Assembly: GCA_963850525.1 (NCBI GenBank)
Contig: CAWKLQ010000011.1
Location: 294,246-358,245, forward strand
Direction: 5' to 3'
DNA from: JAEMQF01 sp963850525
GTDB taxonomy: Bacteria > Pseudomonadota > Gammaproteobacteria > Burkholderiales > Burkholderiaceae_C
DNA length: 64,000 nucleotides
Made by a program: the position numbers and the translations under genes. Below are positions 54,254 to 63,442 of this stretch, in pieces. The notes beneath the pieces are model-generated. The model worked only from the letters and a program-made list of their open reading frames with translations. It was not told the DNA's origin and did not search any database. Within the stretch, counting starts at the first letter, position 1; every line of letters begins with the position of its first letter.

Positions 54254-55213
54254 ATGACTCTGAGCCGAAATGGGCTGGGCACCGGGCTGGCCATCGGTTG
54301 CTCGTTGGCGGTACTGTGCATCTGGTCCTCGTTCATCCTGATCGCGCGAGCGAGTGCGCAGCACACGCTCACGGCGTTCGACATCGCGTTCCTGCGCTTC
54401 TTGTTCTCCGGCGTCATGGTCTTGCCTTTGCTCGCCTGGCGCGCCGCGCGCGAAGCGCGTTGGGGCGCGGCGCTGGAAGGCATGAGCTTGGCGCGCGCCT
54501 TCACGCTGGGCGCCCTGGGTGGCGCCGGCTACTGCGGTTTGACGTACAGCGCTTTCTTCTTCGCACCGGCAACGCACGGTGCCATCCTGTTGCCGGGCTC
54601 GCTGCCCTTGTGGACAGCGTTGACCGCTGCAGTGCTGCTGGGCGAACCCGTCGGGCGCATGCGCTACGCCGGGCTCGGCTTGATCGTCGTCGGCGACGTC
54701 TTCGTTGGCGGACCGAGCCTGGCCGCGGCCTTCGACGGTGGCGAAGTATGGAAGGGCGACGCCTTGTTTCTCTGCGCCGCGCTGACCTGGTCGACCTACG
54801 CCGTGTTATGCCGCAAGTGGCGCATCGGCGCGATCACGGCCACGTTGGCGGTGGCCTTCAGTTGCCTCGTCACGGCGGTGCCGCTGTACGCCGCAGGCGC
54901 CGCTTTGGGCGCTTGGCCGAGTGCGCTGGCGCAGGCGAGCTGGCGCGAAATCGCATTCCAGGGTGTCTATCAGGGCGGCGTGACGATGCTCATCGCGGGC
55001 GTCGCCTTCACCCATGTCGTCACGACTTTCGGCCCGATGCGTACCGTGATGATCACGGCGCTGGTCCCCGTGATCACGGCACTCGCCGCGGTGCCGCTGC
55101 TTGGCGAGCCCATCACCGTGACGTTGATCGTGGGCCTGGTCTGCGTGACAACGGGCCTGTTGTTCGGGCTTCGTGCGGCGCCGCCGCTGCGACCCGTTGC
55201 CGAGCTTGCATGA
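54254..55213 (+). CDS. DMT superfamily transporter, EamA type
   Basis: The protein has 319 residues and ten predicted membrane helices in two EamA halves, each about 140 residues. LFSGVMVLPLLAWRAAREAR follows helix 2, and GPMRTVMITALVPVITALAA lies in the second half. Most members export amino acids or related metabolites through the inner membrane. The substrate is unknown. ATG 54254 is used. The 96-base gap upstream holds no signal I trust. Confidence 0.85.
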   Translation: MTLSRNGLGTGLAIGCSLAVLCIWSSFILIARASAQHTLTAFDIAFLRFLFSGVMVLPLLAWRAAREARWGAALEGMSLARAFTLGALGGAGYCGLTYSAFFFAPATHGAILLPGSLPLWTALTAAVLLGEPVGRMRYAGLGLIVVGDVFVGGPSLAAAFDGGEVWKGDALFLCAALTWSTYAVLCRKWRIGAITATLAVAFSCLVTAVPLYAAGAALGAWPSALAQASWREIAFQGVYQGGVTMLIAGVAFTHVVTTFGPMRTVMITALVPVITALAAVPLLGEPITVTLIVGLVCVTTGLLFGLRAAPPLRPVAELA

Positions 55214-55232
55214 ACCTGCAGGTGGAGCTGCG

Positions 55233-55958
55233 GTGAGCAAGCTCCTGGCCTTCGACACCTCCAGCGAAGCGATGCACGTGGGCCTGCGCATCGACGGCCG
55301 CGACTGGGTTCACGAATCCGCAGGTGGCGCCAAGGCGTCGGCGGAGTTGTTGCCAGCGATTTTTGCCTTGCTCGATTCCGCCGGCGCGCAATTGCGCGAC
55401 CTCGATGCGATCGGCTTCGGCTGCGGGCCGGGCGCCTTCACCGGCCTGCGCACCGCGTGCGCTGCGGCGCAGGGCTTGGCCCTGGGTGCGGGCAAGCCCG
55501 TGCTGGCCATCGACACCTTGATGGCGATCGCCGAAGACGCTCGCGAGGGCACCGATCGGCTGCGCGTGTGGTGCACCGTGGACGCGCGCATGGAGCAGAT
55601 TTATGCGGCTCAGTACCTGCATGAGGGCGGCCACTGGAGCGTTCTTGACGCACCCTTGCTGGCCAGCGCGGACGAGATGAATCGAGCGTGGCGGGAGTCC
55701 CCCGCGTCGCACGTCGCGGGCAACGCGCTTCAGGCGTTTGCCGGCCGGCTCGAGGCGGGACCTGCCCACTGCCATGCACTGGCGGCGCCGCGCGCTGCGG
55801 CGCTCCTGACTCTGGCACAACGACTTTGGGCGCAAGGCGCTGCGCTCGACGCAGGCGCTGCCGCGCCGGCCTACGTGCGCGACAAGGTCGCCCAGACGAT
55901 TGCCGAGCGCGCCGCCGCCAAAGAACTGGGCGGCGGCATCTCCGGGCAGTCGCGATGA
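55233..55958 (+). CDS. tsaB: tRNA threonylcarbamoyladenosine biosynthesis protein TsaB
   Basis: The protein has 241 residues. It begins SKLLAFDTSSEAMHVGLRID and has GFGCGPGAFTGLRTACAAAQ, the TsaB signature. TsaB is the inactive partner of TsaD in the t6A37 complex. The start is GTG 55233; the frame is open further, but that is inside the transporter gene. Its stop overlaps the rimI start by 4 bases, a common pairing. Confidence 0.95.
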   Translation: MSKLLAFDTSSEAMHVGLRIDGRDWVHESAGGAKASAELLPAIFALLDSAGAQLRDLDAIGFGCGPGAFTGLRTACAAAQGLALGAGKPVLAIDTLMAIAEDAREGTDRLRVWCTVDARMEQIYAAQYLHEGGHWSVLDAPLLASADEMNRAWRESPASHVAGNALQAFAGRLEAGPAHCHALAAPRAAALLTLAQRLWAQGAALDAGAAAPAYVRDKVAQTIAERAAAKELGGGISGQSR

Positions 55959-56467
55959 GCGCCATGCTGTCGGACCCTGTCCCTTCGGCGTTGCACCTGG
56001 CGCCGATGGCGCCGCGTGACCTTGACGCCGTGCTTCGCGTCGAACAGGCAGCGTATGCGTTCCCATGGAGCCGCGTCAATTTCGTCGACTCGCTCGCCGC
56101 GAGCCATGTGTGCCAGACCCTGCGCGACGCGCGTGGCAGCGTGCTCGGCTACTTCGTCGTGCTGCCGGGGTTCGAAGAGATGCACCTGCTGAACCTGACC
56201 GTCGCCCCCGGCGAACAAGGGCGTGGACTGGGCCGCTTTCTGCTCGGTGCCATCGTGCAACTTTGCGAAACCTCGGCGGCGCGCGAGCTGTGGCTCGAAG
56301 TTCGGCAGAGCAACTTGCGCGCGCAGCGAATTTACGAGCGCTTCGGTTTGCGACCGCGGGCCGTGCGAAAGGCTTACTACCCCGCGGCATGGGGCACGCG
56401 CGAGGACGCGATCGTCATGAGCCTGAAGATTCCCGGCGCGGCGCAAGGTGCGAATCATGCGCCTTGA
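55955..56467 (+). CDS. rimI: Ribosomal protein bS18 alanine N-acetyltransferase RimI
   Basis: The protein has 170 residues. It has the GNAT acetyl-CoA loop LTVAPGEQGRGLGRFLLGAI and LEVRQSNLRAQRIYERFGL, both near the RimI consensus, and a start AVLRVEQAAYAFPWSRVNF typical of RimI. It acetylates the N-terminus of ribosomal protein S18. It overlaps tsaB upstream and the uracil-DNA glycosylase gene downstream (11 bases). Confidence 0.93.
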   Translation: MSAMLSDPVPSALHLAPMAPRDLDAVLRVEQAAYAFPWSRVNFVDSLAASHVCQTLRDARGSVLGYFVVLPGFEEMHLLNLTVAPGEQGRGLGRFLLGAIVQLCETSAARELWLEVRQSNLRAQRIYERFGLRPRAVRKAYYPAAWGTREDAIVMSLKIPGAAQGANHAP

Positions 56468-57284
56468 CGATCGCCAGCTCGCGATGCTGCGCGAAATGGG
56501 CATTCGCGTCTGGCCGCCTGGCGTGCCGGGCCCTGTGAGTGCGCAAACTGCGTCGGCGCTTCCGAACGAAACGGAGAGCGGCACCGGTGGCGTCGCATCG
56601 CACCCGATTGGCCCCGCGCGCACCGACAGCGTTGCGGCGGCCCAAGATGCGCCATCAGCAGCAGCCAGCGTCGAGACGGGGCACCGGCCCCCAGGCGTCC
56701 AGACCATGGGCTGGGATGCGCTGCGCGAGTCGGCCCGCACGTGCACAGCGTGCAAGCTGTGCGAGGGGCGCAAGCAGGCGGTGTTCGGCACCGGGAGTAC
56801 CCAGGCGCAATGGCTCATCGTCGGCGAAGCGCCGGGCGAACAGGAAGATCTGCAGGGCGAGCCCTTCGTCGGCAAATCCGGGCAGTTGCTCGACGCGATG
56901 TTGCGCGCCATCGGCCTGACGCGCGGCGACGCGGATCCGCAGCATCAGGTCTACATCGCCAACACGATCAAATGCCGGCCGCCGGCAAATCGCAATCCGC
57001 AACCCGATGAGCTGGCGCAGTGCGAGCCGTTCTTGATTCGCCAGCTCGAATTGCTGCAACCGCGCATCATTCTGGCGATGGGGCGCTTTGCCGTGCAAAG
57101 CCTGCTGCGCAGTACTGAGCCCGTCGGCAGGCTGCGCGGGCGCGTGCACCGCTACCAGGGCGTGCCGTTGATCGTCACCTACCACCCCGCGTATCTGCTG
57201 CGCAACCCGGAAGACAAGGCGCGCGCCTGGGACGACTTGTGTCTGGCGGTGGAGACGGCGCTGGCTGCGGCGCCGCGCGGATGA
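56457..57284 (+). CDS. Family 4 uracil-DNA glycosylase with 4Fe-4S cluster
   Basis: The protein has 275 residues. Cluster cysteines are Cys96, Cys99, Cys173 and Cys189; the last pair is spaced as in the thermophile enzymes. Motif 1 is VGEAPGEQEDLQGEPFVGKS and motif 2 YHPAYLLRNPE. It removes uracil from DNA. The first 85 residues are a disordered linker (serine, alanine, proline), absent in small thermophile forms but common in this group. ATG 56457 is used; a GTG three codons upstream is possible. It converges on glmU directly (stop to stop). Confidence 0.92.
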   Translation: MRLDDRQLAMLREMGIRVWPPGVPGPVSAQTASALPNETESGTGGVASHPIGPARTDSVAAAQDAPSAAASVETGHRPPGVQTMGWDALRESARTCTACKLCEGRKQAVFGTGSTQAQWLIVGEAPGEQEDLQGEPFVGKSGQLLDAMLRAIGLTRGDADPQHQVYIANTIKCRPPANRNPQPDELAQCEPFLIRQLELLQPRIILAMGRFAVQSLLRSTEPVGRLRGRVHRYQGVPLIVTYHPAYLLRNPEDKARAWDDLCLAVETALAAAPRG

Positions 57285-58658
57285 TCACTTCTTCTTGACC
57301 GGTCGGCTCCATCCGGCGATCTGGACCTGCTTGGCGCGCGCCAGCGTCAACTCGCCGGCGGGGGCGTTTTTCGTCACGGTGGAACCGCCGCCGATGGTGG
57401 CGCCTGCGCCGATCGTGATGGGCGCGACGAGCACGCAGTTGCTGCCCACATGCACGTCGGCGCCGATCACGGTGCGGTGCTTGTTCGCGCCGTCGTAGTT
57501 CGCCGTGATGCTGCCCGCGCCGTAGTTGACGCGCTCGCCCACGCTCGCGTCGCCCAGATAGGCGAGGTGGTTCGCCTTGGCGCCGCGCGCGAGTGTCGAG
57601 TTTTTCACCTCGACAAAGTTGCCGATGTGCACGTCTTCGGCGAGCTCAGCGCCGGGCCGCAGCCGCGCAAAGGGGCCGATCAGACAGGCCGCGCCCACCT
57701 TGACGCCCAAGCCCTCGCCATCGATGTGAGTGAAGGGGTGAATCACGGCGCCTGCGCCGATTTTGGCGTTGCGGATGCAGCAGTTCGCGCCGATGCGCAC
57801 GTTGTCACCCAACTCGACCTGCCCTTCGAAGACGCAATTCACGTCGATGTCGACGTCGCTGCCGTGAACCAGCTTTCCGCGCAAATCGAAGCGCGCCGGG
57901 TCCGCCAGGCGCACACCCGCCTCCATCAGCGCGTCGGCCAGGTTGCGTTGGTGGCGCCGCTCCAGTTGAGCCAGTTGCAGCGGACTGTTGATGCCCAGGA
58001 CTTCGATTTCCTGGGGTGCCGTCGTCGCAGTCACCGGCACGCCTTGCGCCACGGCGAGAGCCACCACGTCAGTCAGGTAGTACTCGCCTTGGGCGTTGTC
58101 GTTTTTCAAGCCGGCCAGCCAGCGTTTCAGCAGCGCCGTGGGCGCGGCCATCACGCCGGTGTAGACCTCGCGAATCGCGAGCTGCGACGCGCTCGCGTCC
58201 TTGTGTTCGACGATGGCGCGCACCGCGGGGCCTTCGCGCACGATGCGGCCGTAGCCGGTCGCGTCCGCCAGCTCGATCGTCAGCAGCGCGAGCTGCTTGC
58301 CAGCGCAGGCCTGAACGAGCGCGCGCAGCGTCGCCGCTTCGATCAACGGCACGTCGCCGTTCAGGATCAGCGTCGTGCCGCCGTCGGGCAGGGCCGGCAC
58401 GGCCTGCTGGACCGCGTGGCCGGTGCCCAGTTGCGGCATCTGGCGCACGAAGCGCAGGTTCGGCGCGCTGACCGCCGCCTCGACTCGCTCGGCACCATGC
58501 CCGGTGACCGTGACGATGGCCTGCGCCTGCAGTTGCGCGGCGGTGTCCAGAACGTGCTGCAGTAGACTGCGCCCGGCGAGCTTGTGCAGCACCTTGGGCA
58601 GCTTCGACTTCATGCGCGTGCCCTTGCCCGCCGCCATGATCACGATGTTCAACGCCAT
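57285..58658 (-). CDS. glmU: Bifunctional N-acetylglucosamine-1-phosphate uridyltransferase/glucosamine-1-phosphate acetyltransferase
   Basis: The protein has 457 residues. The N-terminal uridyltransferase starts IVIMAAGKGTRMKSKLPKVL. The C-terminal left-handed beta-helix has hexapeptide repeats (IGANCCIRNAKIGAGAVI) and the acetyltransferase block NLAYLGDASVGERVNYGAG-like (here NHLAYLGDASVGERVNYG). It makes UDP-GlcNAc for cell wall and lipopolysaccharide. Its start codon shares bases with the start codon of the divergent lipoprotein gene (CATG). Confidence 0.97.
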   Translation of the reverse strand: MALNIVIMAAGKGTRMKSKLPKVLHKLAGRSLLQHVLDTAAQLQAQAIVTVTGHGAERVEAAVSAPNLRFVRQMPQLGTGHAVQQAVPALPDGGTTLILNGDVPLIEAATLRALVQACAGKQLALLTIELADATGYGRIVREGPAVRAIVEHKDASASQLAIREVYTGVMAAPTALLKRWLAGLKNDNAQGEYYLTDVVALAVAQGVPVTATTAPQEIEVLGINSPLQLAQLERRHQRNLADALMEAGVRLADPARFDLRGKLVHGSDVDIDVNCVFEGQVELGDNVRIGANCCIRNAKIGAGAVIHPFTHIDGEGLGVKVGAACLIGPFARLRPGAELAEDVHIGNFVEVKNSTLARGAKANHLAYLGDASVGERVNYGAGSITANYDGANKHRTVIGADVHVGSNCVLVAPITIGAGATIGGGSTVTKNAPAGELTLARAKQVQIAGWSRPVKKK

Positions 58659-59535
58659 GCTCCACTCCTTTATTCGATCTGGAATTATTGCGTTGCTCGC
58701 CGCAGCGCTGGTTTTTCTGGGCGCGTGCAGCGCGTTACGATTTGGCTATAACCAGGCCGACGAGCTGGTTTTCTGGTGGCTCGACGGCTACGCCGACTTC
58801 GACAACACCCAGGCCTTCCGGGTCCGTCAGGCCCTGACGCAGTGGCACGCATGGCACCGGCGAACCCAGCTGCCGGACTACACGGCGCTGCTGGTGCAGG
58901 TCCAGGCGGAGGCGCCCGAGCCGGTGACGGCGCAGCGCCTGTGCAGTTGGTGGGACAACGCGCGCAGCCGGATCGACGTGGCGCTGGAATCCGCAATTCC
59001 CGCCGCCGCCGAACTTCTGCTGACGCTGACACCGCAACAGATTGATCACATCGAGCGGCGCTACGGCAAGTTCAATGCCGAATTCCGCGGAGATTATCTG
59101 CAAGCGGAGCCCGCGCAGCGCCTCAAGGCGTCTGTCAAGCGCGCCGTCGATCGCGCCGAGACCTTCTACGGCCGCATCGACGACGCCCAGCGTGAGCGCA
59201 TCGGTCGATCGGTCGCGCAGTCGCCCTTCGACGCAGAGCTCTGGTTCAGCGAGAGAAAGGCGCGCCAGCAAGAGGCACTGCAGATGCTGCGCCGCCTCAA
59301 GGCCGACGCCGCAAGCACCGATCAGGCGCAGGCGGCAGTGCGCGCCTACGTCGAACGCATGGCGCACTCACCGCGCGCCGAGTACCGCCGCTACGCCCAG
59401 ACCCTCGTGCAATACAACTGCCAATTCGCAGCGGAGTTGCACAACTCGACCAGCGCGTCGCAGCGCCAGGTGCTGGTGCAAAGGCTCAAGGGCTGGGAGA
59501 CCGACCTGCGGGCTGTTGCTGCCAGCGCTCCCTGA
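58657..59535 (+). CDS. DUF6279-type lipoprotein
   Basis: The protein has 292 residues. A lipoprotein signal MLHSFIRSGIIALLAAALVF runs into LGAC, so Cys24 should be lipidated. The mature protein is helical, with SALRFGYNQADELVFWWLDG, LTPQQIDHIERRYGKFNAEF and a C-terminal LVQRLKGWETDLRAV, the DUF6279 pattern. The function is unknown to me. The ATG 58657 overlaps the start codon of glmU on the other strand, because no other start keeps the signal peptide. Confidence 0.8.
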   Translation: MLHSFIRSGIIALLAAALVFLGACSALRFGYNQADELVFWWLDGYADFDNTQAFRVRQALTQWHAWHRRTQLPDYTALLVQVQAEAPEPVTAQRLCSWWDNARSRIDVALESAIPAAAELLLTLTPQQIDHIERRYGKFNAEFRGDYLQAEPAQRLKASVKRAVDRAETFYGRIDDAQRERIGRSVAQSPFDAELWFSERKARQQEALQMLRRLKADAASTDQAQAAVRAYVERMAHSPRAEYRRYAQTLVQYNCQFAAELHNSTSASQRQVLVQRLKGWETDLRAVAASAP

Positions 59536-59575
59536 TTCCCCAATTCCCTGATTCACGCTCAGGGTCCGAGCCAGG

Positions 59576-60160
59576 CTATCGGCTGAGTTCGACCGTGACC
59601 CGGCGCGGGTTGATCGCGGTATTCGGAAAATCCTTCATCGCCGCCTCGAACATCGCGGCGAGGACCGTCGCGTCGGGGCTCGAGCCCGCGGCGTTGCTCG
59701 CACGGGCCTCGTACAGCGCCTGCCCTGACTTGCGATCGCGAATCAGCAGGGCGACTTCGCGCTCGTAAATGGGTGTCGTGTAGTGGACTCCAGCGGACGA
59801 ATGGAAGCCGCGACGCCAGCGCATCGACACGCCGCCGCGCCACCAAAACGGGTCGTCAAACACGGCGCGGGCGATTCCGAAGGCGCGGGCCCCGACCTGA
59901 ATGCTCACCTCGGCCTGTGCGTCGTCTGGCGCCACAACGAAGCCTGCCGCTTCGATGGCGCCACGCGCCGCGTCTTCGAGCTGTTGCTGCAGTTCGGAAC
60001 GCGCCTGCTGCGACGGCAAGCGTTCGAACGCGTAGCTCGCGGGCTTGCGCCCCGCGGGCCATTGGCTGTAGGTCGATACGTCGTTGTCGAGCTGGCGCGG
60101 CGTTGCGCAGGCGCTGAGCAAAACCACCAGCGCGACGAGCAGCAGCGTTACGGTGCGCAT
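59576..60160 (-). CDS. DUF4136-type lipoprotein
   Basis: The protein has 194 residues. The lipobox is LLSAC, with Cys18 lipidated. The mature part fits the DUF4136 family: YSQWPAGRKPASYAFERLPS, then EAAGFVVAPDDAQAEVSIQV and a middle block with FWWRGG. The end EAAMKDFPNTAINPRRVTVE is typical. It overlaps the ttcA stop by 13 bases and ends the minus-strand run SDR-folB-ttcA. The function is not known. Confidence 0.85.
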   Translation of the reverse strand: MRTVTLLLVALVVLLSACATPRQLDNDVSTYSQWPAGRKPASYAFERLPSQQARSELQQQLEDAARGAIEAAGFVVAPDDAQAEVSIQVGARAFGIARAVFDDPFWWRGGVSMRWRRGFHSSAGVHYTTPIYEREVALLIRDRKSGQALYEARASNAAGSSPDATVLAAMFEAAMKDFPNTAINPRRVTVELSR

Positions 60161-61104
60161 GAGCTGGCCTCCCAGTCTGGATGGCGTGGTGCGGGCTTAG
60201 CGGCGAACTGCGGCTGAGAGATCGGGTTGCCGCAGTCGCCGGGCGCTTCGTCGTCGAAGGCGCGGTCACCGCCGGGTTCGGCCACGCCGCTGGCTTGGAG
60301 CGTCGCGAAGGGGTAGAGGTTCCGGTCCATCAAGTGCGACGGTGTGACGTTGCTCATCGCCGAGAACAGGTTGCCCACGCGGCCCGGGAAATCACGCTCC
60401 CATTGCTGCAGCATGCGCTTGATCTGGACGCGTTGCAGGTTCTCCTGGCTGCCGCACAGCGTGCAGGGAATGATGGGAAATTGGCGAAATCCGGCCCAGC
60501 GCTCCAAGTCCGCTTCGGCAACATAGGCCAGCGGGCGAATCACGACGTGTTTGCCGTCGTCGCTGACCAGCTTGGCGGGCATGCCCTTGATTCGCGCGCC
60601 GAAAAACATGTTCATGAACAGCGTCTGGAGCATGTCGTCGCGGTGATGCCCGAGGGCGATCTTCGTCGCACCCAACTCGCCCGCCACCCGGTACAGGATG
60701 CCGCGGCGCAGCCTCGAGCACAGGCTGCACATCGTCTTGCCCTGCGGGATCAGGCGCTTCACGATCGAGTAGGTGTCGCGCGCCTCGATGTGAAAGGCCA
60801 CGCCGCGCTGCGCCAGGTACTGCGGCAGCACGTGCTCGGGAAAGCCGGGCTGCTTTTGATCGAGGTTGACGGCGACGATGTCAAAGGGCACCGGGGCACG
60901 CTGGCGCAGGCTCAGCAGAACGTCGAGCAAGACGTGGCTGTCCTTGCCCCCGGAAACGCACACCATGACCTTGTCGCCGGCTTCGATCATGTTGAAGTCG
61001 CCGATGGCGCGACCCACCAGCCGGTGCAGGCGCTTGTCGAGCTTGCTCAGCTCGACCGAGCGTTTGCCCTGCATGCCACTGTCGGCCACGGCTTGCACGT
61101 TCAC
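60148..61104 (-). CDS. ttcA: tRNA 2-thiocytidine synthetase TtcA
   Basis: The protein has 318 residues. The PP-loop is SGGKDS at 51-56. Two CxxC pairs, Cys126/Cys129 (TMCSLCSRLRRG) and Cys214/Cys217 (IPCTLCGSQ), bind the iron-sulfur cluster. ALGHHRDDMLQTLFMNMFFG is diagnostic. It thiolates cytidine 32 in tRNA. The start GTG 61104 overlaps the folB stop; ATG 61074 is a shorter alternative. Confidence 0.95.
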   Translation of the reverse strand: MNVQAVADSGMQGKRSVELSKLDKRLHRLVGRAIGDFNMIEAGDKVMVCVSGGKDSHVLLDVLLSLRQRAPVPFDIVAVNLDQKQPGFPEHVLPQYLAQRGVAFHIEARDTYSIVKRLIPQGKTMCSLCSRLRRGILYRVAGELGATKIALGHHRDDMLQTLFMNMFFGARIKGMPAKLVSDDGKHVVIRPLAYVAEADLERWAGFRQFPIIPCTLCGSQENLQRVQIKRMLQQWERDFPGRVGNLFSAMSNVTPSHLMDRNLYPFATLQASGVAEPGGDRAFDDEAPGDCGNPISQPQFAAKPAPRHPDWEASSCAP

Positions 61105-61499
61105 TTGCGCTCCTTGATGCCGAATCGCTCGCACCCTACCGCCTCGCAGCCCGGGTACACGTCGGGCTTTTCGGTGCAGACGCGCGCCGCCAGGACTTCG
61201 GGGCAGGCGAGCATGCGCGCCAGCAAATCGTCGCACAGTGTTTCCTGCAATTCGATGTGCCCCTGCTCGATGCGCTCGAAAACGCTGCGGCGAATGAAGT
61301 CGTAGTCGAAGACCTCGTCGAGTTTGTCGCGCACCGGCGTGGACGCGGCCAGGTCGACGTACAAGTCGATGTCAATCATGACGCGCTGCGGTCCGCGCCG
61401 CTCGAACTCATGCACGCCGATGTTCACCATCATTTCCATGCGCCGCACGAAAAGTCTCCGGCAATTCGCCAGCAGGGCCATCTCAGGGTTCGGGTTCAT
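61101..61499 (-). CDS. folB: Dihydroneopterin aldolase FolB
   Basis: The protein has 132 residues. The family pattern is IGVHEFERRGPQRVMIDIDL, then KLDEVFDYDFIRRSVFERI and a glutamate in QGHIELQETLCDDLL. It acts in folate synthesis. ATG 61499 overlaps the stop of the SDR gene by 4 bases. The longer open frame is antisense or out of frame with that gene. The C-terminal 20 residues carry three cysteines. Confidence 0.9.
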   Translation of the reverse strand: MNPNPEMALLANCRRLFVRRMEMMVNIGVHEFERRGPQRVMIDIDLYVDLAASTPVRDKLDEVFDYDFIRRSVFERIEQGHIELQETLCDDLLARMLACPEVLAARVCTEKPDVYPGCEAVGCERFGIKERK

Positions 61500-62281
61500 T
61501 GGGGTTGCGTCGGCGCGCCTTGGGTCAGGTAGAGCACATCGCGCGGCTGGCCCCAGAGGTGCTGCCCGCCGTCCACGAGCAAGGTCGTCCCCGTCATCGC
61601 CGGGGACTCGATGACAAAGCGCACCGCGCGCGCCACGTCGTGCGGCGTGGAAGACAACTGCAAAGGCGTCAGGCGCTGCGCCGCGGCAAATTGTTCGGGG
61701 CTCATGGCGGCCGAAGGCAGGGTGACTCCGGGCGCAACGCCGCACACCCGAAGCACCGGCGCGTAGGCTTGCGCGAGCATCACGGTGGCGGCCTGCAACG
61801 CCGCTTTGGACAGCGTGTAGGAAAAATAGTCCGGGTTCAAGTTCCAGAGCTTCTGATCGAGCAGATTCACGACACAGCCCTTGGCGCTTCGGCCAACGAG
61901 GTGGGCATGCAGGCCGCGCGCCAAGATGATCGCCGGCGCGGTGTTGGCTCGCCAGTGGCGTTCCATGGCGAGGTGGCTGAACGAGACGGCACCATCGGCT
62001 TCGAAGGTGGAAGCGTTGTTGACCACGGCGTCGATCCGCCCCAGCCTGGCCACCACCACGCCGATCAAACCGTTGCACGCGATTTCATCGGCAAGGTCGG
62101 CCTGCACCGCTTCGGCCCGGTGGCCCAACGCCGAGATCTCGGCGACCGTTGCCATCGCTTCGGCGCGCGAGCTGCGGTAGTGCACGGCAACGTCGCAACC
62201 GTGCGCGGCCAAGTCCAGGGCGATGGCTCGCCCGACGCGTCGCGCGGCACCGGTCACGAGAACAACAGAACGTGGGCCCAT
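61496..62281 (-). CDS. Pteridine reductase-like short-chain dehydrogenase
   Basis: The protein has 261 residues. The cofactor loop TGAARRVGRAIALDL carries the arginine pair of pteridine reductases. NNAST follows at 88-92. In place of the SDR serine there is Asp142 (VVNLLDQK), and Tyr155-x3-Lys159 (YTLSK); Asp-to-Tyr spacing of 13 equals that of PTR1. Coupling to folB supports a role in reducing dihydropterin or dihydrofolate, like FolM. This is inference from motifs and context. ATG 62281 is used. Confidence 0.82.
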   Translation of the reverse strand: MGPRSVVLVTGAARRVGRAIALDLAAHGCDVAVHYRSSRAEAMATVAEISALGHRAEAVQADLADEIACNGLIGVVVARLGRIDAVVNNASTFEADGAVSFSHLAMERHWRANTAPAIILARGLHAHLVGRSAKGCVVNLLDQKLWNLNPDYFSYTLSKAALQAATVMLAQAYAPVLRVCGVAPGVTLPSAAMSPEQFAAAQRLTPLQLSSTPHDVARAVRFVIESPAMTGTTLLVDGGQHLWGQPRDVLYLTQGAPTQPQ

Positions 62282-62300
62282 GGTTTCTACAATCCGCGCA

Positions 62301-63407
62301 ATGCCATCGACTCAGGACCACAGTGTATCGGCGCCCTTCGCCAACCTCGCTGCGCTGATCCACGAGGCGATTGCCCTTGAGGCTGGCTGGATCCCTTTCG
62401 ATCGGTTCATGGCCTTGGCGTTGTACGCGCCGGGGCTGGGCTACTACGCGACGGAAGGTCGCAAGTTCGGCCTCATGCCCGGCAGCGGAAGCGACTTCGT
62501 GACCGCGCCGGAGCTTTCACCGCTGTTCGGCCGTGCCTTGGCCAAGCCGATTGCGCAGGCCTTGTCCGCGAGCGGATGTACCGAGGTGTGGGAGTTCGGC
62601 GCTGGCAGCGGCGCGCTCGCCGAAGAATTGCTCGACGCCTTGGGCGACAAGGTTGAGCGCTATTGCATCGTCGAACTCTCGGGCGTGCTGCGACAGCGCC
62701 AGGCGCAACGGCTAACGCGCCATGCCGCCAAAGTGTCCTGGCTCGACTCCCTGCCGGACCGGTTCAGCGCGGTGATCGTCGGCAACGAGGTGCTGGACGC
62801 GATTCCGGTGCAGCTGCTTCACTGCGACGGTGCGGCCTGGTTCGAACGCGGCGTGGCCCGGGACGGCGCTGGCTTCAAGTGGGAAGACCGGCCGACGCCG
62901 CTGCGTGCGCCCATTGACGATGCGCCGCCGCTCGATGCGACGACGGAAATTCATCCACAAGCCCAAGCCTTCATCGCCACCCTCGGCGAGCGCCTGGTGC
63001 GTGGCGCGGCCTTCTTCATCGACTACGGATTTCCGCAGGCCGAGTACTACCACCCACAACGCCGCGGCGGCACCTTGATGTGCCATCGCGCCCATCTTTG
63101 CGACGACAATCCCTTGCTCGACGTCGGCCTCAAGGACATCACCGCGCATGTCGACTTCACAGGCATCGCATGCGCCGCACAGGACGCCGGCCTGACGGTC
63201 TTGGGCTACACATCGCAGGCGCGCTTTTTGATGAACTGCGGTCTGCTCGAACTGCTGGAAGTTGCCGGCCTGCGCGAGCGCAGCAACGCCCAGAAACTGC
63301 TGCACGAACACGAAATGGGTGAATTGTTCAAAGTGATCGGCCTGGCCAAGGGCTGCGAATTCGCCAGCCTGGGGTTCAGCGACGGCGATCGCACGCACAC
63401 ACTCTGA
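62301..63407 (+). CDS. MidA/NDUFAF7-family class I SAM-dependent methyltransferase
   Basis: The protein has 368 residues. Blocks GYYATEGRKFGLMPGSGSDF, TAPELSPLFGRALA, VWEFGAGSGALAEELL and VGNEVLDAIPV are those of the COG1565/MidA family. The human relative methylates an arginine in complex I. The bacterial target is not known; complex I is a guess. I place the start at ATG 62301; ATG 62280 is also possible and would overlap the SDR start codon. Confidence 0.9.
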   Translation: MPSTQDHSVSAPFANLAALIHEAIALEAGWIPFDRFMALALYAPGLGYYATEGRKFGLMPGSGSDFVTAPELSPLFGRALAKPIAQALSASGCTEVWEFGAGSGALAEELLDALGDKVERYCIVELSGVLRQRQAQRLTRHAAKVSWLDSLPDRFSAVIVGNEVLDAIPVQLLHCDGAAWFERGVARDGAGFKWEDRPTPLRAPIDDAPPLDATTEIHPQAQAFIATLGERLVRGAAFFIDYGFPQAEYYHPQRRGGTLMCHRAHLCDDNPLLDVGLKDITAHVDFTGIACAAQDAGLTVLGYTSQARFLMNCGLLELLEVAGLRERSNAQKLLHEHEMGELFKVIGLAKGCEFASLGFSDGDRTHTL

Positions 63408-63442
63408 GCGTCAATCGCTAGCCAGCCTCGAAGGTCTCTTGC

